A DNA stretch of 64,000 bases from positions 1 to 64,000 of the forward strand of contig JABDPF010000039.1 in assembly GCA_013042915.1 (NCBI GenBank). Reading direction: 5' to 3'. Under the pieces are notes generated by a model. The model had not been told where the DNA came from. It ran no database searches and worked only from the letters and a program-made list of their open reading frames with translations. The translations under genes and the position numbers were made by a program. Shown one piece after another: positions 44,061 through 52,222 of the stretch. Each line of letters begins with the position of its first letter. Position 1 is the first letter of the stretch. Source of the stretch: Lysobacterales bacterium. Its GTDB lineage: Bacteria; Pseudomonadota; Gammaproteobacteria; Xanthomonadales; SZUA-36.

Positions 44061-45470
44061 ATGAACCAGCAGTCCGTTCAGTCTTTTGTCGATGAGAAGT
44101 GGGACGACGAGATCGTTCCCGAGCTCGTCGAGTACATCCGGATTCCCGCCAAGTCACCCGCCTTCGATCCCGATTGGGACAAGAACGGATACGTCGAGCA
44201 GGCCACACAGCACGTCTACAGATGGTGCGCTGCCCAGGAGATCGAAGGAATGCAGTGTGAGGTCGTGCGCTTGCCCGGCCGCACTCCGTTGATCTTCATG
44301 GAGATTCCGGGCGAAGGCGACGACACGGTCCTGATGTACGGACACCTCGACAAACAGCCGGAAATGTCCGGCTGGGCCGATGATCTCGGTCCGTGGAAGC
44401 CCGTCATCAAGGACGGCAAGCTCTACGGCCGGGGCGGCGCCGACGACGGCTACGCCGCGTACGCCTCGCTGACGGCGCTGATGGCGTTGCAGCGCGAAGG
44501 GATTCCCCATGCCCGCTGTGTTGTGATGATCGAAGCGTGCGAAGAGTCTGGCAGCTTCGACCTGCCGCACTACATCGAGCACCTCAGCGACCGCATCGGC
44601 ACACCCTCGCTGGTCGTCTGCCTGGATTCAGGCGCCGGTAATTACGAGCAGGTCTGGCTGACGGTTTCGCTGCGCGGCATGTGCTCGGGCACCCTGCGCG
44701 CGGATGTCCTCCACGAGGGCGTGCACTCGGGCTATGCATCCGGCTTCGTGCCGTCGAGTTTCCGCGTGCTGCGGCAGCTGGTCAGCCGGCTCGAAGACGA
44801 ATCCAACGGCCAGGTTCTGCCCGAATACCTGCACGCCGAAATTCCCGATCAACGCCAGCGCCAGACCCAACGCATGGCGGATGCACTGGGTGATTCAATT
44901 GCCGAAGCCTATCCGCTCTGTGAGGGTGTTCATCCGCAAGCCGACAGTACGTACGAACGCGTCCTCAACCGGACCTGGCGCGCCGCGCTCTCGGTAACCG
45001 GCGCCGACGGCCTGCCGCCGTTGGGATCCGCGGGCAACGTATTGCGCCCTCACACGTCACTGAAACTCTCGATGCGCCTTCCGCCCACCACCGACGGGGA
45101 AGAGGCAACCCGCCGAATGAAAGAAACGCTCGAGGCCGACCCACCGAACAACGCGGTGGTGAGCTTCGAGGCTGACCATGCCGCGACGGGCTGGAACGCC
45201 CCCGACATCGCGCCCTGGCTGGACGCCTCCCTGCAAGCCGCATCACAGGCGGCGTTCGGCAAAGACGCCATGTACATGGGAGAGGGGGGAACCATCCCCT
45301 TCATGGCCATGCTGGGCGAATCCTTCCCGCAGGCACAATTCATGATCACCGGTGTGCTCGGACCAAAGTCCAATGCGCATGGCCCGAACGAATTCCTGCA
45401 CATCCCTTATGCCAAGAAGCTGACAACCTGCGTGGCGCAGGTGCTGGCCGACCACCACGTTCGCGAGTAG
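44061..45470 (+). CDS. M20 family metallopeptidase (dipeptidase)
   Basis: A 469-residue M20 peptidase. Metal-site motifs are YGHLDKQPE (His and Asp), GRGGADDGYA (bridging Asp) and EACEESGS (general base Glu plus metal Glu), then LDSGAGN and the C-terminal His in SNAHGPNEF. The architecture with dimerisation lid matches the CNDP/carnosinase-like M20 subgroup. It should split dipeptides or tripeptides in the cytoplasm. An ACGAGG ribosome site precedes the start. Divergent from the peptide transporter gene. Confidence 0.9.
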   Translation: MNQQSVQSFVDEKWDDEIVPELVEYIRIPAKSPAFDPDWDKNGYVEQATQHVYRWCAAQEIEGMQCEVVRLPGRTPLIFMEIPGEGDDTVLMYGHLDKQPEMSGWADDLGPWKPVIKDGKLYGRGGADDGYAAYASLTALMALQREGIPHARCVVMIEACEESGSFDLPHYIEHLSDRIGTPSLVVCLDSGAGNYEQVWLTVSLRGMCSGTLRADVLHEGVHSGYASGFVPSSFRVLRQLVSRLEDESNGQVLPEYLHAEIPDQRQRQTQRMADALGDSIAEAYPLCEGVHPQADSTYERVLNRTWRAALSVTGADGLPPLGSAGNVLRPHTSLKLSMRLPPTTDGEEATRRMKETLEADPPNNAVVSFEADHAATGWNAPDIAPWLDASLQAASQAAFGKDAMYMGEGGTIPFMAMLGESFPQAQFMITGVLGPKSNAHGPNEFLHIPYAKKLTTCVAQVLADHHVRE

Positions 45471-45510
45471 GGCTGAGTGCCCAAATAGGAGCCGCACTCA
45501 CGGCAGGGGT

Positions 45511-46425
45511 TCAATCGGCGCAGTGCTCGGCCTGGTGACACGGCACATCGCTGCCGCTGCGCTCCATCTGGATCGTCGGATGGCGGATGCCGAAGCGGTG
45601 CTCGAGAACCTCAGCCACTTGCGCCAGAAACTCGTCACCCTCGGGAAACGTGTCCATCACCATGTGGGCCGTCAGCGCCGTGTCGGTTGTGCTCAGCGGC
45701 CAGATATGGAGGTCATGGATGGTGCTGACCCCCGGCAATCCCACCAGGTACGAGCGTACTGCCTCCGGGTCGACCGTTCGCGGAACCGCGTCGAAGGCCA
45801 GGTTGGTGGAATCACGCAATAATCCCCAGGTGGACAGGAAAATGGCGCCGGCAATCGCCAGGCTGATCACCGGGTCGATCCAGTTCCAGCCGTAAAAAAT
45901 GATCAGCAGGCCGGAGACCACCACGCCCAGGGAGATCCCGGCGTCGGCCGCCATGTGCAAAAACGCCCCGCGGATGTTGAGGTCATCGTCTTTGCCGGAA
46001 AAAAAGAACAAGGCGGTGGCCGTGTTGATGAGGACGCCGATGCCGGCGACGATGACGATCGTACGGCCGACCGGTTCGGCCGGCGTAAACAGGCGGTTGA
46101 CCGCCTCCCAGCCGATTGCTCCCACCGCACCCATCAGGATCAGGCCGCTGAACATCGATGCGATGATGGTGGCGCGAGAATAGCCGTAGGTCCGTCGTGT
46201 GGACGGTTTTTTCTTTGCCAGTGCCGCGGCGCCCCAGGCCAGCAACAGGCCGAGCACGTCGCTCAGGTTGTGACCCGCGTCGGTCAGCAGGGCCAGAGAA
46301 TTGGAGAGAAATCCAAAAACGGCCTCGACGACAACGAAGCCCATGTTCAGCACGACGGCCGCCGCGAACGCACGGTTGTAGTCCGGCGGCGCGTGGTGAT
46401 GATGGTGATTGACCTCGCGGTTCAT
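45511..46425 (-). CDS. cation diffusion facilitator (CDF) metal exporter
   Basis: A 304-residue CDF protein. The N-terminus is His-rich (NHHHHHAPPDYN), and six membrane segments follow with the metal-site motif LTDAGHNLSDV in segment two and HMAADAGISLGV in segment five. The cytoplasmic C-terminal domain is present (STIHDLHIWPLST). CDFs of the CzcD/ZitB subgroup export Zn(II), Co(II) or Cd(II) against protons. The gene lies 18 bases after the GDT1 gene on the same strand. Confidence 0.92.
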   Translation of the reverse strand: MNREVNHHHHHAPPDYNRAFAAAVVLNMGFVVVEAVFGFLSNSLALLTDAGHNLSDVLGLLLAWGAAALAKKKPSTRRTYGYSRATIIASMFSGLILMGAVGAIGWEAVNRLFTPAEPVGRTIVIVAGIGVLINTATALFFFSGKDDDLNIRGAFLHMAADAGISLGVVVSGLLIIFYGWNWIDPVISLAIAGAIFLSTWGLLRDSTNLAFDAVPRTVDPEAVRSYLVGLPGVSTIHDLHIWPLSTTDTALTAHMVMDTFPEGDEFLAQVAEVLEHRFGIRHPTIQMERSGSDVPCHQAEHCAD

Positions 46426-46443
46426 CGATCGTGGCTCTCTACG

Positions 46444-46731
46444 TCAGGACGTGCTCGATATTCCATGGTAGAGGGTCCAGGCACCGATCACCATGAACCC
46501 GAGTCCGGCGATCACCGACATTGCCTTCACGTTGATGAACTGGGCAAGCAGGCTGCCGGCCAGTACCCCGATCGCGCTGGTCAACACCAGTGCCGAAGCG
46601 GAGCCAAAAAAAACGGTCCATTTACTGACGTTCCTGTCGGCCGCGAACAGCAGGGTGACCAACTGGGTCTTGTCCGCCATTTCCGCAATGAAGACTCCGG
46701 CGAAGACGGTGATCAGAAGTTTCCATTCCAT
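46444..46731 (-). CDS. single-domain TMEM165/GDT1 (UPF0016) family protein
   Basis: A 95-residue membrane protein with three predicted segments. It contains one family motif, EMADKTQ near residue 17, where the eukaryotic proteins have two copies. One-domain bacterial members must pair to form a transporter; members such as MneA in Vibrio export Mn(II). Together with the adjacent CDF gene it looks like a metal-export pair. No Mn-riboswitch (yybP-ykoY) motif was noticed upstream. Confidence 0.85.
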   Translation of the reverse strand: MEWKLLITVFAGVFIAEMADKTQLVTLLFAADRNVSKWTVFFGSASALVLTSAIGVLAGSLLAQFINVKAMSVIAGLGFMVIGAWTLYHGISSTS

Positions 46732-46884
46732 GCTTGATATTCCGCAACTGAACCGGCGAAGAGTGTATCAGTTACGTCCGATCTTCTTTAAAATTGACCC
46801 GTTACCTTCCCGCCGCCCGGCACGCTGAATCGAACCCTCCGGAGTCGCTCAGCCGGGCCGCACACACAAGACAGGAAGAAAAGA

Positions 46885-47805
46885 ATGAACAGGACCCCCA
46901 GAATCTGGTTCAACGGAAAATTACGCGAATCGGCGGAATGCACTGTGCATATCGCAAGCCACGCATTGCACTACGGTTCCTCCGTGTTCGAGGGCATCCG
47001 GGCATACGACACGCCGGCAGGCACGATGATCATGCGCGGCACGGACCACATGAAACGGCTTGAGTACTCGGCCAGGGTCTATCGCATGCCGATGGATTAC
47101 AGCGTCGATGAACTGCACGATGCGATGCGCGAAACCGTTCGGGACAGCGAGCTCGCAAGCGCGTACATCCGCCCCATCATTTCCCGGGGTAACTGCGGAC
47201 TCGGCGTCATCCCCAAGGACATGAGCGTGGTCGACACTGCGATCATGGTTGCACCGTGGGGCGCGTACCTCGGCGAGGACGGGGTCAAGAACGGCATCAA
47301 GGCCTGCATCACTTCCTGGAGCCGGCTGGCTCCCAATACGATGCCGCCCGGCGTCAAGGCGGGGGGTAACTATCTCTCCAGCCAATTGATCGGTCTCGAG
47401 GCAAGGGACCGTGGATTCACCGAGGGTATCGGCCTCGGCGTCGACGGCCTGCTCAGCGAGGGCGCGGGTGAAAATATCTTCCTGGTCAAGAAAGGCTGCC
47501 TGATCACGCCGCCGGCTTCGGCCATGATCCTGAGCGGCATCACGCGCGACGCGGTGATCACTCTGGCTGCCGAAACCGGTATCGAGACCATCGAGCAGAC
47601 CATCTCGCGCGAGCAGATGTACGCCGCTGACGAAATCTTCATGACCGGTACAGCGGCCGAGGTTACCCCGGTGCGCCAGGTCGACCACATGGTGATCGGC
47701 AACGGCGGCTGCGGCCCGGTGACCCGCCAGCTACAGGAAGCCTATTTCGGCCTCTTCAATGGCCAGACGGAGGATCGCTGGGGCTGGCTGGAGCCGATCG
47801 ACTGA
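46885..47805 (+). CDS. ilvE: branched-chain amino acid aminotransferase
   Basis: A 306-residue class IV aminotransferase. The PLP Lys is in PPGVKAGGNYLSS, with EGAGENIFLV, GTAAEVTPV and the N-terminal HALHYGSSVFEGIRAY matching IlvE. It makes the last step of Leu, Ile and Val synthesis, or the first step of their breakdown. AGGAAG lies before the start. No other ilv gene is nearby. Confidence 0.95.
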   Translation: MNRTPRIWFNGKLRESAECTVHIASHALHYGSSVFEGIRAYDTPAGTMIMRGTDHMKRLEYSARVYRMPMDYSVDELHDAMRETVRDSELASAYIRPIISRGNCGLGVIPKDMSVVDTAIMVAPWGAYLGEDGVKNGIKACITSWSRLAPNTMPPGVKAGGNYLSSQLIGLEARDRGFTEGIGLGVDGLLSEGAGENIFLVKKGCLITPPASAMILSGITRDAVITLAAETGIETIEQTISREQMYAADEIFMTGTAAEVTPVRQVDHMVIGNGGCGPVTRQLQEAYFGLFNGQTEDRWGWLEPID

Positions 47806-47817
47806 AAAGGGCAGGGC

Positions 47818-47878
47818 GGTGACAATATTTGTCACCCGGGTGACGCGTAGCGGCAACTCATCGGGTTGCCGCCGTCAC
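47818..47878 (+). promoter_or_regulatory. overlapping palindromes upstream of a sigma-54 promoter
   Basis: GGTGACAATATTTGTCACC (47818-47836) is an inverted repeat with a TAT centre. GTCACCCGGGTGAC (47831-47844) is a perfect palindrome overlapping it. A hairpin GTGACG...CGTCAC with inner GCGGCAAC/GTTGCCGC follows (47840-47878). They lie about 65-125 bases before the sigma-54 -24 element, the range for enhancer-binding proteins. A role as ilvE terminator is less likely because no T-run follows. Confidence 0.45.
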
Positions 47879-47941
47879 GATAATCCAAGTAAAAAAATCT
47901 TTCTTGTTGTTTTCTATGGTTTTACTGCCCTAAAAGCGAAG

Positions 47942-47958
47942 TGGCATCGTTCTTGCTT
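47942..47958 (+). promoter_or_regulatory. sigma-54 promoter (-24/-12)
   Basis: TGGCATCGTTCTTGCTT has GG and GC exactly 10 bases apart (47943-47944 and 47955-47956), and nine of the key TGGCAc-N5-TTGCw positions are present. The predicted start is 47968. Confidence 0.65.
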
Positions 47959-47967
47959 TATAAAGGA

Positions 47968-48056
47968 TGATAGACACTAACTGACTGGTAGCAGTTAGCG
48001 GGAAGAACCGGGGCCCTGCCCCTCTTTGCCCAATCAGGCCCCCGGTTCCCCCTTTT
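47968..48056 (+). ncRNA. candidate sigma-54-dependent small RNA of about 88 nt
   Basis: A sigma-54 promoter is followed within 90 bases by a hairpin CTAACTG-ACTGGTAG-CAGTTAG (47977-47998), a linker with CGGGAAG and a terminator stem GAACCGGGG/CCCCGGTTC with a loop that carries CCCCUC. No open frame with ribosome site lies in it. It is independent of ilvE (T-run and palindromes before) and of truC (a second terminator after). GlmY/GlmZ and CrcZ show that sigma-54 sRNAs exist, but I see no similarity to them. Confidence 0.5.
48005..48056 (+). terminator. terminator of the candidate sigma-54 RNA
   Basis: GAACCGGGG (48005-48013) pairs with CCCCGGTTC (48040-48048), with a further CCTG/CAGG pairing inside, followed by CCCCTTTTATC. 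The T-run is short, so efficiency is uncertain. Confidence 0.6.
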
Positions 48057-48345
48057 ATCGCTAAGTTTCAAGGGTATGGATACAGGCAGCGCGCCAGGGA
48101 CGGCAACTTTCTTCCTTCCGTGCTGCAACAAATTTGATTTCAAGTCGGTTCGAATCCGGGCGGCAGGCGCGACTCCTCTCTCCGCGCCTGCCTCCCGGTG
48201 ACGACATGCAGGGGGACAGCGAGAAGCAGCCGGAGCCTTCGGGGTGAACCGCACCGGCCGACAAAGGCGTTCGACGCACTGCAAGACCGGGGCGGACGAA
48301 TACCCAACGAGAAGTGTTGAACCCGGCATCGGCCGGGTTTTTTTT
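48057..48345 (+). other. gene-free structured region ending in a terminator
   Basis: No plausible gene. The main feature is a hairpin GGCAGGCGCG/CGCGCCTGCC (48062... corrected: 48162-48171 and 48183-48192) whose 11-base loop ACTCCTCTCTC is complementary to Shine-Dalgarno sequences. A second hairpin GCCGG/CCGGC follows near 48230-48265. It is closed by the strong terminator at 48320-48345. A separate structured RNA, or the leader of truC, is possible; its own promoter is not evident. Confidence 0.35.
48320..48345 (+). terminator. strong intrinsic terminator before truC
   Basis: AACCCGGC-ATCG-GCCGGGTT followed by eight T. It is only 15 bases before the truC start, so it ends an upstream transcript or attenuates truC. 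Confidence 0.85.
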
Positions 48346-48359
48346 CGTACAATCCGCAC

Positions 48360-49100
48360 ATGCACCGCCCCGTTCTTTCGAGCGACGACGTTCTCTACCG
48401 CGACGACCATCTGCTGGTGGTCAACAAACCGGCCGGTGTGCCGGTGCACGGCAGCCGGATGCTGGAAGGACGGCCGGAAACCCTGTTGGCAATGACCCGG
48501 GAATTGACCGGGCGGCTGGTCCACCCTGTGCATCGTCTCGACCGACCTGCCTCGGGCGCAATCCTGCTCGCCATCGACCGGACCGGACTGGCTGCGATGA
48601 GCAGCGCGTTCGAAAAACGAGAAGTGGAAAAACGCTACCTGGCCGTCGCGCGGGGCTGGACCGGGGCAGCGGGTCGCGTCGATTATGCCCTTTTGCCCCC
48701 TCGAGACGAGCGCCGACCCGGCAGCGAGCCTCGCAACGCCTCCACCCACTACAGCCGCCTGGCGACACTGGAACTCCCCTTCGCCGTGGCGCCTTACGCC
48801 ACCGCGCGTTACAGCTTGCTGGAATTGAACCCGGAAACCGGAAGACGACACCAGATCCGGCGCCACATGAAACACATCAGCCATCCCCTGGTAGGTGATA
48901 CGACCTACGGCAAGGGAGAACACAACCGTGTGTTCCGCGAGCAGTTTCAGAGCGCGCGCCTGTTGCTGCACAGCCGATCTTTGGCGTTTCACCACCCGTC
49001 TGGAGGTGAGTGGATCGAGGTGACGGCGCCGCTGGACCCGGCGTTCGACCGGGTGGCACGCGCTTTTGGATGGTCAGCGGGACTTAAGGCACACTCTTGA
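48360..49100 (+). CDS. truC: tRNA pseudouridine synthase TruC (RluA family)
   Basis: A 246-residue RluA-family pseudouridine synthase without an S4 domain. The catalytic Asp is in HRLDRPASGAIL near residue 60, and the C-terminal HQIRRHMKHISHPLVGDTTYG is the typical RluA block. The subgroup with this N-terminus and length is TruC, which modifies U65 of tRNA-Ile and tRNA-Asp. The last 17 bases overlap the end of the convergent NYN gene. Confidence 0.88.
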   Translation: MHRPVLSSDDVLYRDDHLLVVNKPAGVPVHGSRMLEGRPETLLAMTRELTGRLVHPVHRLDRPASGAILLAIDRTGLAAMSSAFEKREVEKRYLAVARGWTGAAGRVDYALLPPRDERRPGSEPRNASTHYSRLATLELPFAVAPYATARYSLLELNPETGRRHQIRRHMKHISHPLVGDTTYGKGEHNRVFREQFQSARLLLHSRSLAFHHPSGGEWIEVTAPLDPAFDRVARAFGWSAGLKAHS

Positions 49101-49887
49101 TGATGTAACCGCCTGATTTTTCGTCGTGCTCAAGGATCAGCATCTTTCGTGCCTGCATTTCTTCGAGCATCTTTCCGAATGACCGGAAACCGTGGTAGCT
49201 CTCGTTGAAGCCGGGCTTGCGGCGCTTGAGCGCCTGCTTGACCATCGAACCCCAGATGATGTCTTCGTCCCCGCGCTCGGAAACCAGATCGTCGATGGTC
49301 TCCAGAACCTGTTCGAACGCCTTCTCGGCGCGGCGCGCCTGGCGGGTGTTTCGACTTTGCTCTTCGGCTTCCTCTTTCTTGGTCGGTCGCTTTTTCTTAG
49401 GCTTGCGGCGTTCCGCAATGCGGATCAGGTCGTCGTAGTAGATGAATTCGTCGCAGTTCGCGATCAACAGGTCGGAGGTCGAGTTTTTCACCCCCACGCC
49501 GATGACCAGCTTGTTGTTTTCCCGAAGCTTGGACACCAGCGGCGAGAAATCCGAATCCCCGGAGATGATGACGAACGTGTCGACGTGCTCTTTCGTGTAG
49601 CAAAGATCCAGCGCATCAACCACCATGCGGATGTCTGCCGAGTTCTTGCCCGACTGGCGCACATGAGGGATTTCGATCAATTCGAAGGAGGCCTCGTGCA
49701 TATTCGCTTTGAAACCCTTGTACCTCTCCCAGTCGCAGTAAGCCTTCTTGACCACGATGTTGCCTTTGACGAGGAGCCGCTCGAGCACCTCGTTGATTTC
49801 GAAGCGAGCGTAATTTGCATCACGAACGCCGAGCGCAATGTTTTCAAAATCACAGAAAAGGGCGAGATTCTTGGTGCCGTTGGCCAT
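49084..49887 (-). CDS. NYN domain protein with C-terminal OST-HTH/LOTUS domain
   Basis: A 267-residue protein. Residues 8-150 are a NYN (PIN-like) nuclease domain with the acidic residues Asp in FCDFENIALG, Asp in NSADIRMVVDAL and the GDSDF motif. A basic, Lys/Glu-rich linker with KKKRPTKKEEAEE follows near 170-190. The C-terminal 75 residues resemble an OST-HTH/LOTUS domain, which binds RNA (G-quadruplex RNA in some cases). It is a candidate RNA-cleaving protein. Its biological target is not known. Confidence 0.86.
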   Translation of the reverse strand: MANGTKNLALFCDFENIALGVRDANYARFEINEVLERLLVKGNIVVKKAYCDWERYKGFKANMHEASFELIEIPHVRQSGKNSADIRMVVDALDLCYTKEHVDTFVIISGDSDFSPLVSKLRENNKLVIGVGVKNSTSDLLIANCDEFIYYDDLIRIAERRKPKKKRPTKKEEAEEQSRNTRQARRAEKAFEQVLETIDDLVSERGDEDIIWGSMVKQALKRRKPGFNESYHGFRSFGKMLEEMQARKMLILEHDEKSGGYIIKSVP

Positions 49888-49970
49888 AAGGACTGTCTGT
49901 CTTGGGGTAACTCAATATTTTAAGCGATCCGCCACGAACATGTCGTGCCTTTTACCGTTATCATGCTGCG

Positions 49971-50966
49971 ATGCAGGCAGCCTCCGTTGACACGACCCCT
50001 TACTACCGTCTCGATCCGGACCGCGTTCTCCAGTCCGTCGAATCGGCGGGGTTTCTGTGCGATGGGCGGTTGCTGCCGCTGAACAGCTATGAGAACCGCG
50101 TTTACCAAGTCGGTATAGAAGATGCCGCACCGCTGATCGTGAAGTTCTATCGACCCGGCCGCTGGAGCGACGCCGAGATCCTCGAAGAGCACGCCTTCTC
50201 TTTGGAGCTCGATTCGGCGGAGATTCCGCTGGTCCCGCCCCTTCTCGTCGAGGACCGGAGCTTGCTGCGCCACGATGGATTCCGATTCACCCTGTTTCGT
50301 CGGCAAGGCGGCCACGCACCCGAACTGGAAGACCGCGAAACCCGGCTGTGGCTGGGGCGGTTCATCGGGCGGATTCACGCGGTCGGTCGGCTGCGACCTT
50401 TCCGGGACCGTCCGGCACTCACACCCGAATCCTTCGGACAGGCATCCATCGAAACGCTGCTGAACGACCAGTGGATTCCACCCCACCTCGAAACCGCCTT
50501 TGAGAGCCTGGCCGCGGACCTGATGGGCCACGTTCGTAACGCTTTTGAACGTGTCGGAGATTTCCGCTCTATCCGCCTGCACGGCGACCTTCACCCGGGT
50601 AACCTGCTGTGGCGAGACGGTCCGTTCTTTGTCGACCTCGACGACTGTCGCTCGGGTCCGGCCGTTCAGGACCTGTGGATGCTGCTCTCTGGCGAGCGCT
50701 TCGAAATGGCGTCACAACTGGCTGATGTGCTCCAAGGGTATCGCCAGTTCTGTGATTTCGAACTCTGCGAACTGGGCCTGATCGAACCCCTTCGCACCCT
50801 TCGGATGCTGCACCATGCCGCCTGGCTGGCCCGGCGCTGGGAGGATCCGGCCTTTCCTGCCGCGTTCCCGTGGTTCGGCGAGGCGCGCTTCTGGGAAGAC
50901 CTCGTTCTCGGACTTCGTGAGCAACTCTCCGCTCTGCAGGAACCGCCGCTGGAACTACCGCTATGA
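49971..50966 (+). CDS. srkA: stress response kinase SrkA (YihE)
   Basis: A 331-residue kinase-like protein of the APH/choline-kinase fold. The ATP-lobe has NRVYQVG and the Lys in PLIVKFYRPGRW, the catalytic loop is LHGDLHPGNLLW and the metal Asp is in FVDLDDCR. SrkA phosphorylates proteins on Ser/Thr and reduces programmed death under stress in E. coli. Its stop overlaps the start of the acetyltransferase gene (ATGA). Confidence 0.92.
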   Translation: MQAASVDTTPYYRLDPDRVLQSVESAGFLCDGRLLPLNSYENRVYQVGIEDAAPLIVKFYRPGRWSDAEILEEHAFSLELDSAEIPLVPPLLVEDRSLLRHDGFRFTLFRRQGGHAPELEDRETRLWLGRFIGRIHAVGRLRPFRDRPALTPESFGQASIETLLNDQWIPPHLETAFESLAADLMGHVRNAFERVGDFRSIRLHGDLHPGNLLWRDGPFFVDLDDCRSGPAVQDLWMLLSGERFEMASQLADVLQGYRQFCDFELCELGLIEPLRTLRMLHHAAWLARRWEDPAFPAAFPWFGEARFWEDLVLGLREQLSALQEPPLELPL

Positions 50967-51502
50967 AACCGTCCGCTGATTGTCTTCGAACCGACCGCCT
51001 GCGTCTCGACCGCCTGACCGCGTCCGATGCGCCCTTGATGCTCTCGGTTTGGAATGACCCCGCGTTTATGCGATTCGTCGGGGACCGAGGCATTCGCACC
51101 GAGCAAGAGGCCCTGGATGCCCTGCATACGGGCGCGCTGAAACTGTGGACCGATTTCGGTATTGGCCCTTATCGGGTGACCGTTAAAGGAACCGGAGAGG
51201 TTATCGGCATCTGCGGCCTGTTCAAGCGGGACAATCTAGACACGCCGGATATCGGCTACGGATTGCTGCCGGTTTTCTGCGGGCGAGGATACGCCCTGGA
51301 AGCGGCACGGGCGGTGCGTGACCATGCCCAGGATTCGATGGGGCTGCGCCGGCTGGTCGCCATCGTCTCACCGAACAACAGCCGATCCATTCGCTTGCTC
51401 GAAAAACTGGGAATGACCCTCGAAGGCCCGGTTCGCATGCCGGGTGAGGACGAAGACATCCTGCTATACGAAATGACCTTCGGAGAACGCGACGTTCAGT
51501 AG
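50963..51502 (+). CDS. GNAT family N-acetyltransferase (RimJ/RimL type)
   Basis: A 179-residue acetyltransferase with the RimJ-type N-terminal LRTDRLRLDRLT and the acetyl-CoA loop GYGLLPVFCGRGYALEAARA, then SPNNSRSIRLLEKLGM. It may acetylate an N-terminal amino group or a small molecule; the substrate is unclear. It is coupled to srkA by a 4-base overlap and its end overlaps slyX by 7 bases, convergent. Confidence 0.9.
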   Translation: MKPSADCLRTDRLRLDRLTASDAPLMLSVWNDPAFMRFVGDRGIRTEQEALDALHTGALKLWTDFGIGPYRVTVKGTGEVIGICGLFKRDNLDTPDIGYGLLPVFCGRGYALEAARAVRDHAQDSMGLRRLVAIVSPNNSRSIRLLEKLGMTLEGPVRMPGEDEDILLYEMTFGERDVQ

Positions 51503-51717
51503 TGCGGCGGGGGCTCGTATGACTCGGCGGCTGCGGACGAGTTGCTGGCGGCCACCTCAGCGATCTTCGCTTCCAACGCCGCCAGGCGCCGGCCCAACCG
51601 AACGAGTTCCTGATCCTGGCGTGCGACGATCTCGTTGAGACTCTCGATCACGTCGTCCTGGAAGGCCAGGCGGCTTTCGAGTTCATCGAGCCGGGTGGAG
51701 TCCGTCGTGTCGTTCAT
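51496..51717 (-). CDS. slyX: SlyX family protein
   Basis: A 73-residue coiled-coil protein with repeated Leu/Glu heptads from residue 8 to 55 and the C-terminal PPHY that is typical of SlyX. Its function is not known. The ATG at 51717 overlaps the VOC gene stop by 4 bases, so both are on one transcript. The upstream in-frame extension has no similarity. Confidence 0.9.
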   Translation of the reverse strand: MNDTTDSTRLDELESRLAFQDDVIESLNEIVARQDQELVRLGRRLAALEAKIAEVAASNSSAAAESYEPPPHY

Positions 51718-52115
51718 TTGGACTCCGGAGGCTCCCACAGTTCGACTCGATGTCCATCCGGGTCGACGAACCAACCGAACCGTCCAAAGTCGTGTTCCTC
51801 GCGCTCTTCGAGCACGCTGGCGCCACCGGCTTCGGCGTTGGCCAAGGCGGCGTCCAGATCATCCACCACGAGGTTGATCATGTAGGCCTGGCCCGATGCG
51901 CCGAAGTACTCCGTGGCCGCTTCAAAAGCACTCCATACGGTGAATGAGCCACGCGGCATTTCCAGGGGCGAGAAGCTCGAGCCGCGGGTTTCACCCCAGG
52001 CTTCGACCTCGAAACCGAGGTGCTCCGCGTACCATTCCCCCAGTTTCGCGGGGTCTTTGGAGCGGAAGAAGATTCCACCCACCCCCAGCGCCCGACCTTT
52101 TTTTTCGTCACCCAT
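51714..52115 (-). CDS. VOC (glyoxalase/bleomycin resistance) superfamily protein
   Basis: A 133-residue VOC protein with two beta-alpha-beta units: FFRSKDPAKLGEWYAEHLGF and the C-terminal GRFGWFVDPDGHRVELWEP. The terminal Glu in VELWEP is a usual metal ligand. The reaction cannot be inferred. The start at 52115 is the only one followed by family sequence. It precedes slyX on the same transcript. Confidence 0.87.
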   Translation of the reverse strand: MGDEKKGRALGVGGIFFRSKDPAKLGEWYAEHLGFEVEAWGETRGSSFSPLEMPRGSFTVWSAFEAATEYFGASGQAYMINLVVDDLDAALANAEAGGASVLEEREEHDFGRFGWFVDPDGHRVELWEPPESK

Positions 52116-52222
52116 TGGCTGCCTCCCGTGTTGCCGGCATGGTACCGCATCGACAACCCGACTTGTGGGGTTTTCGACGGGACGGTAGGCTTCCTGCATG
52201 CTCACGCAGCGCGGATAATCGT

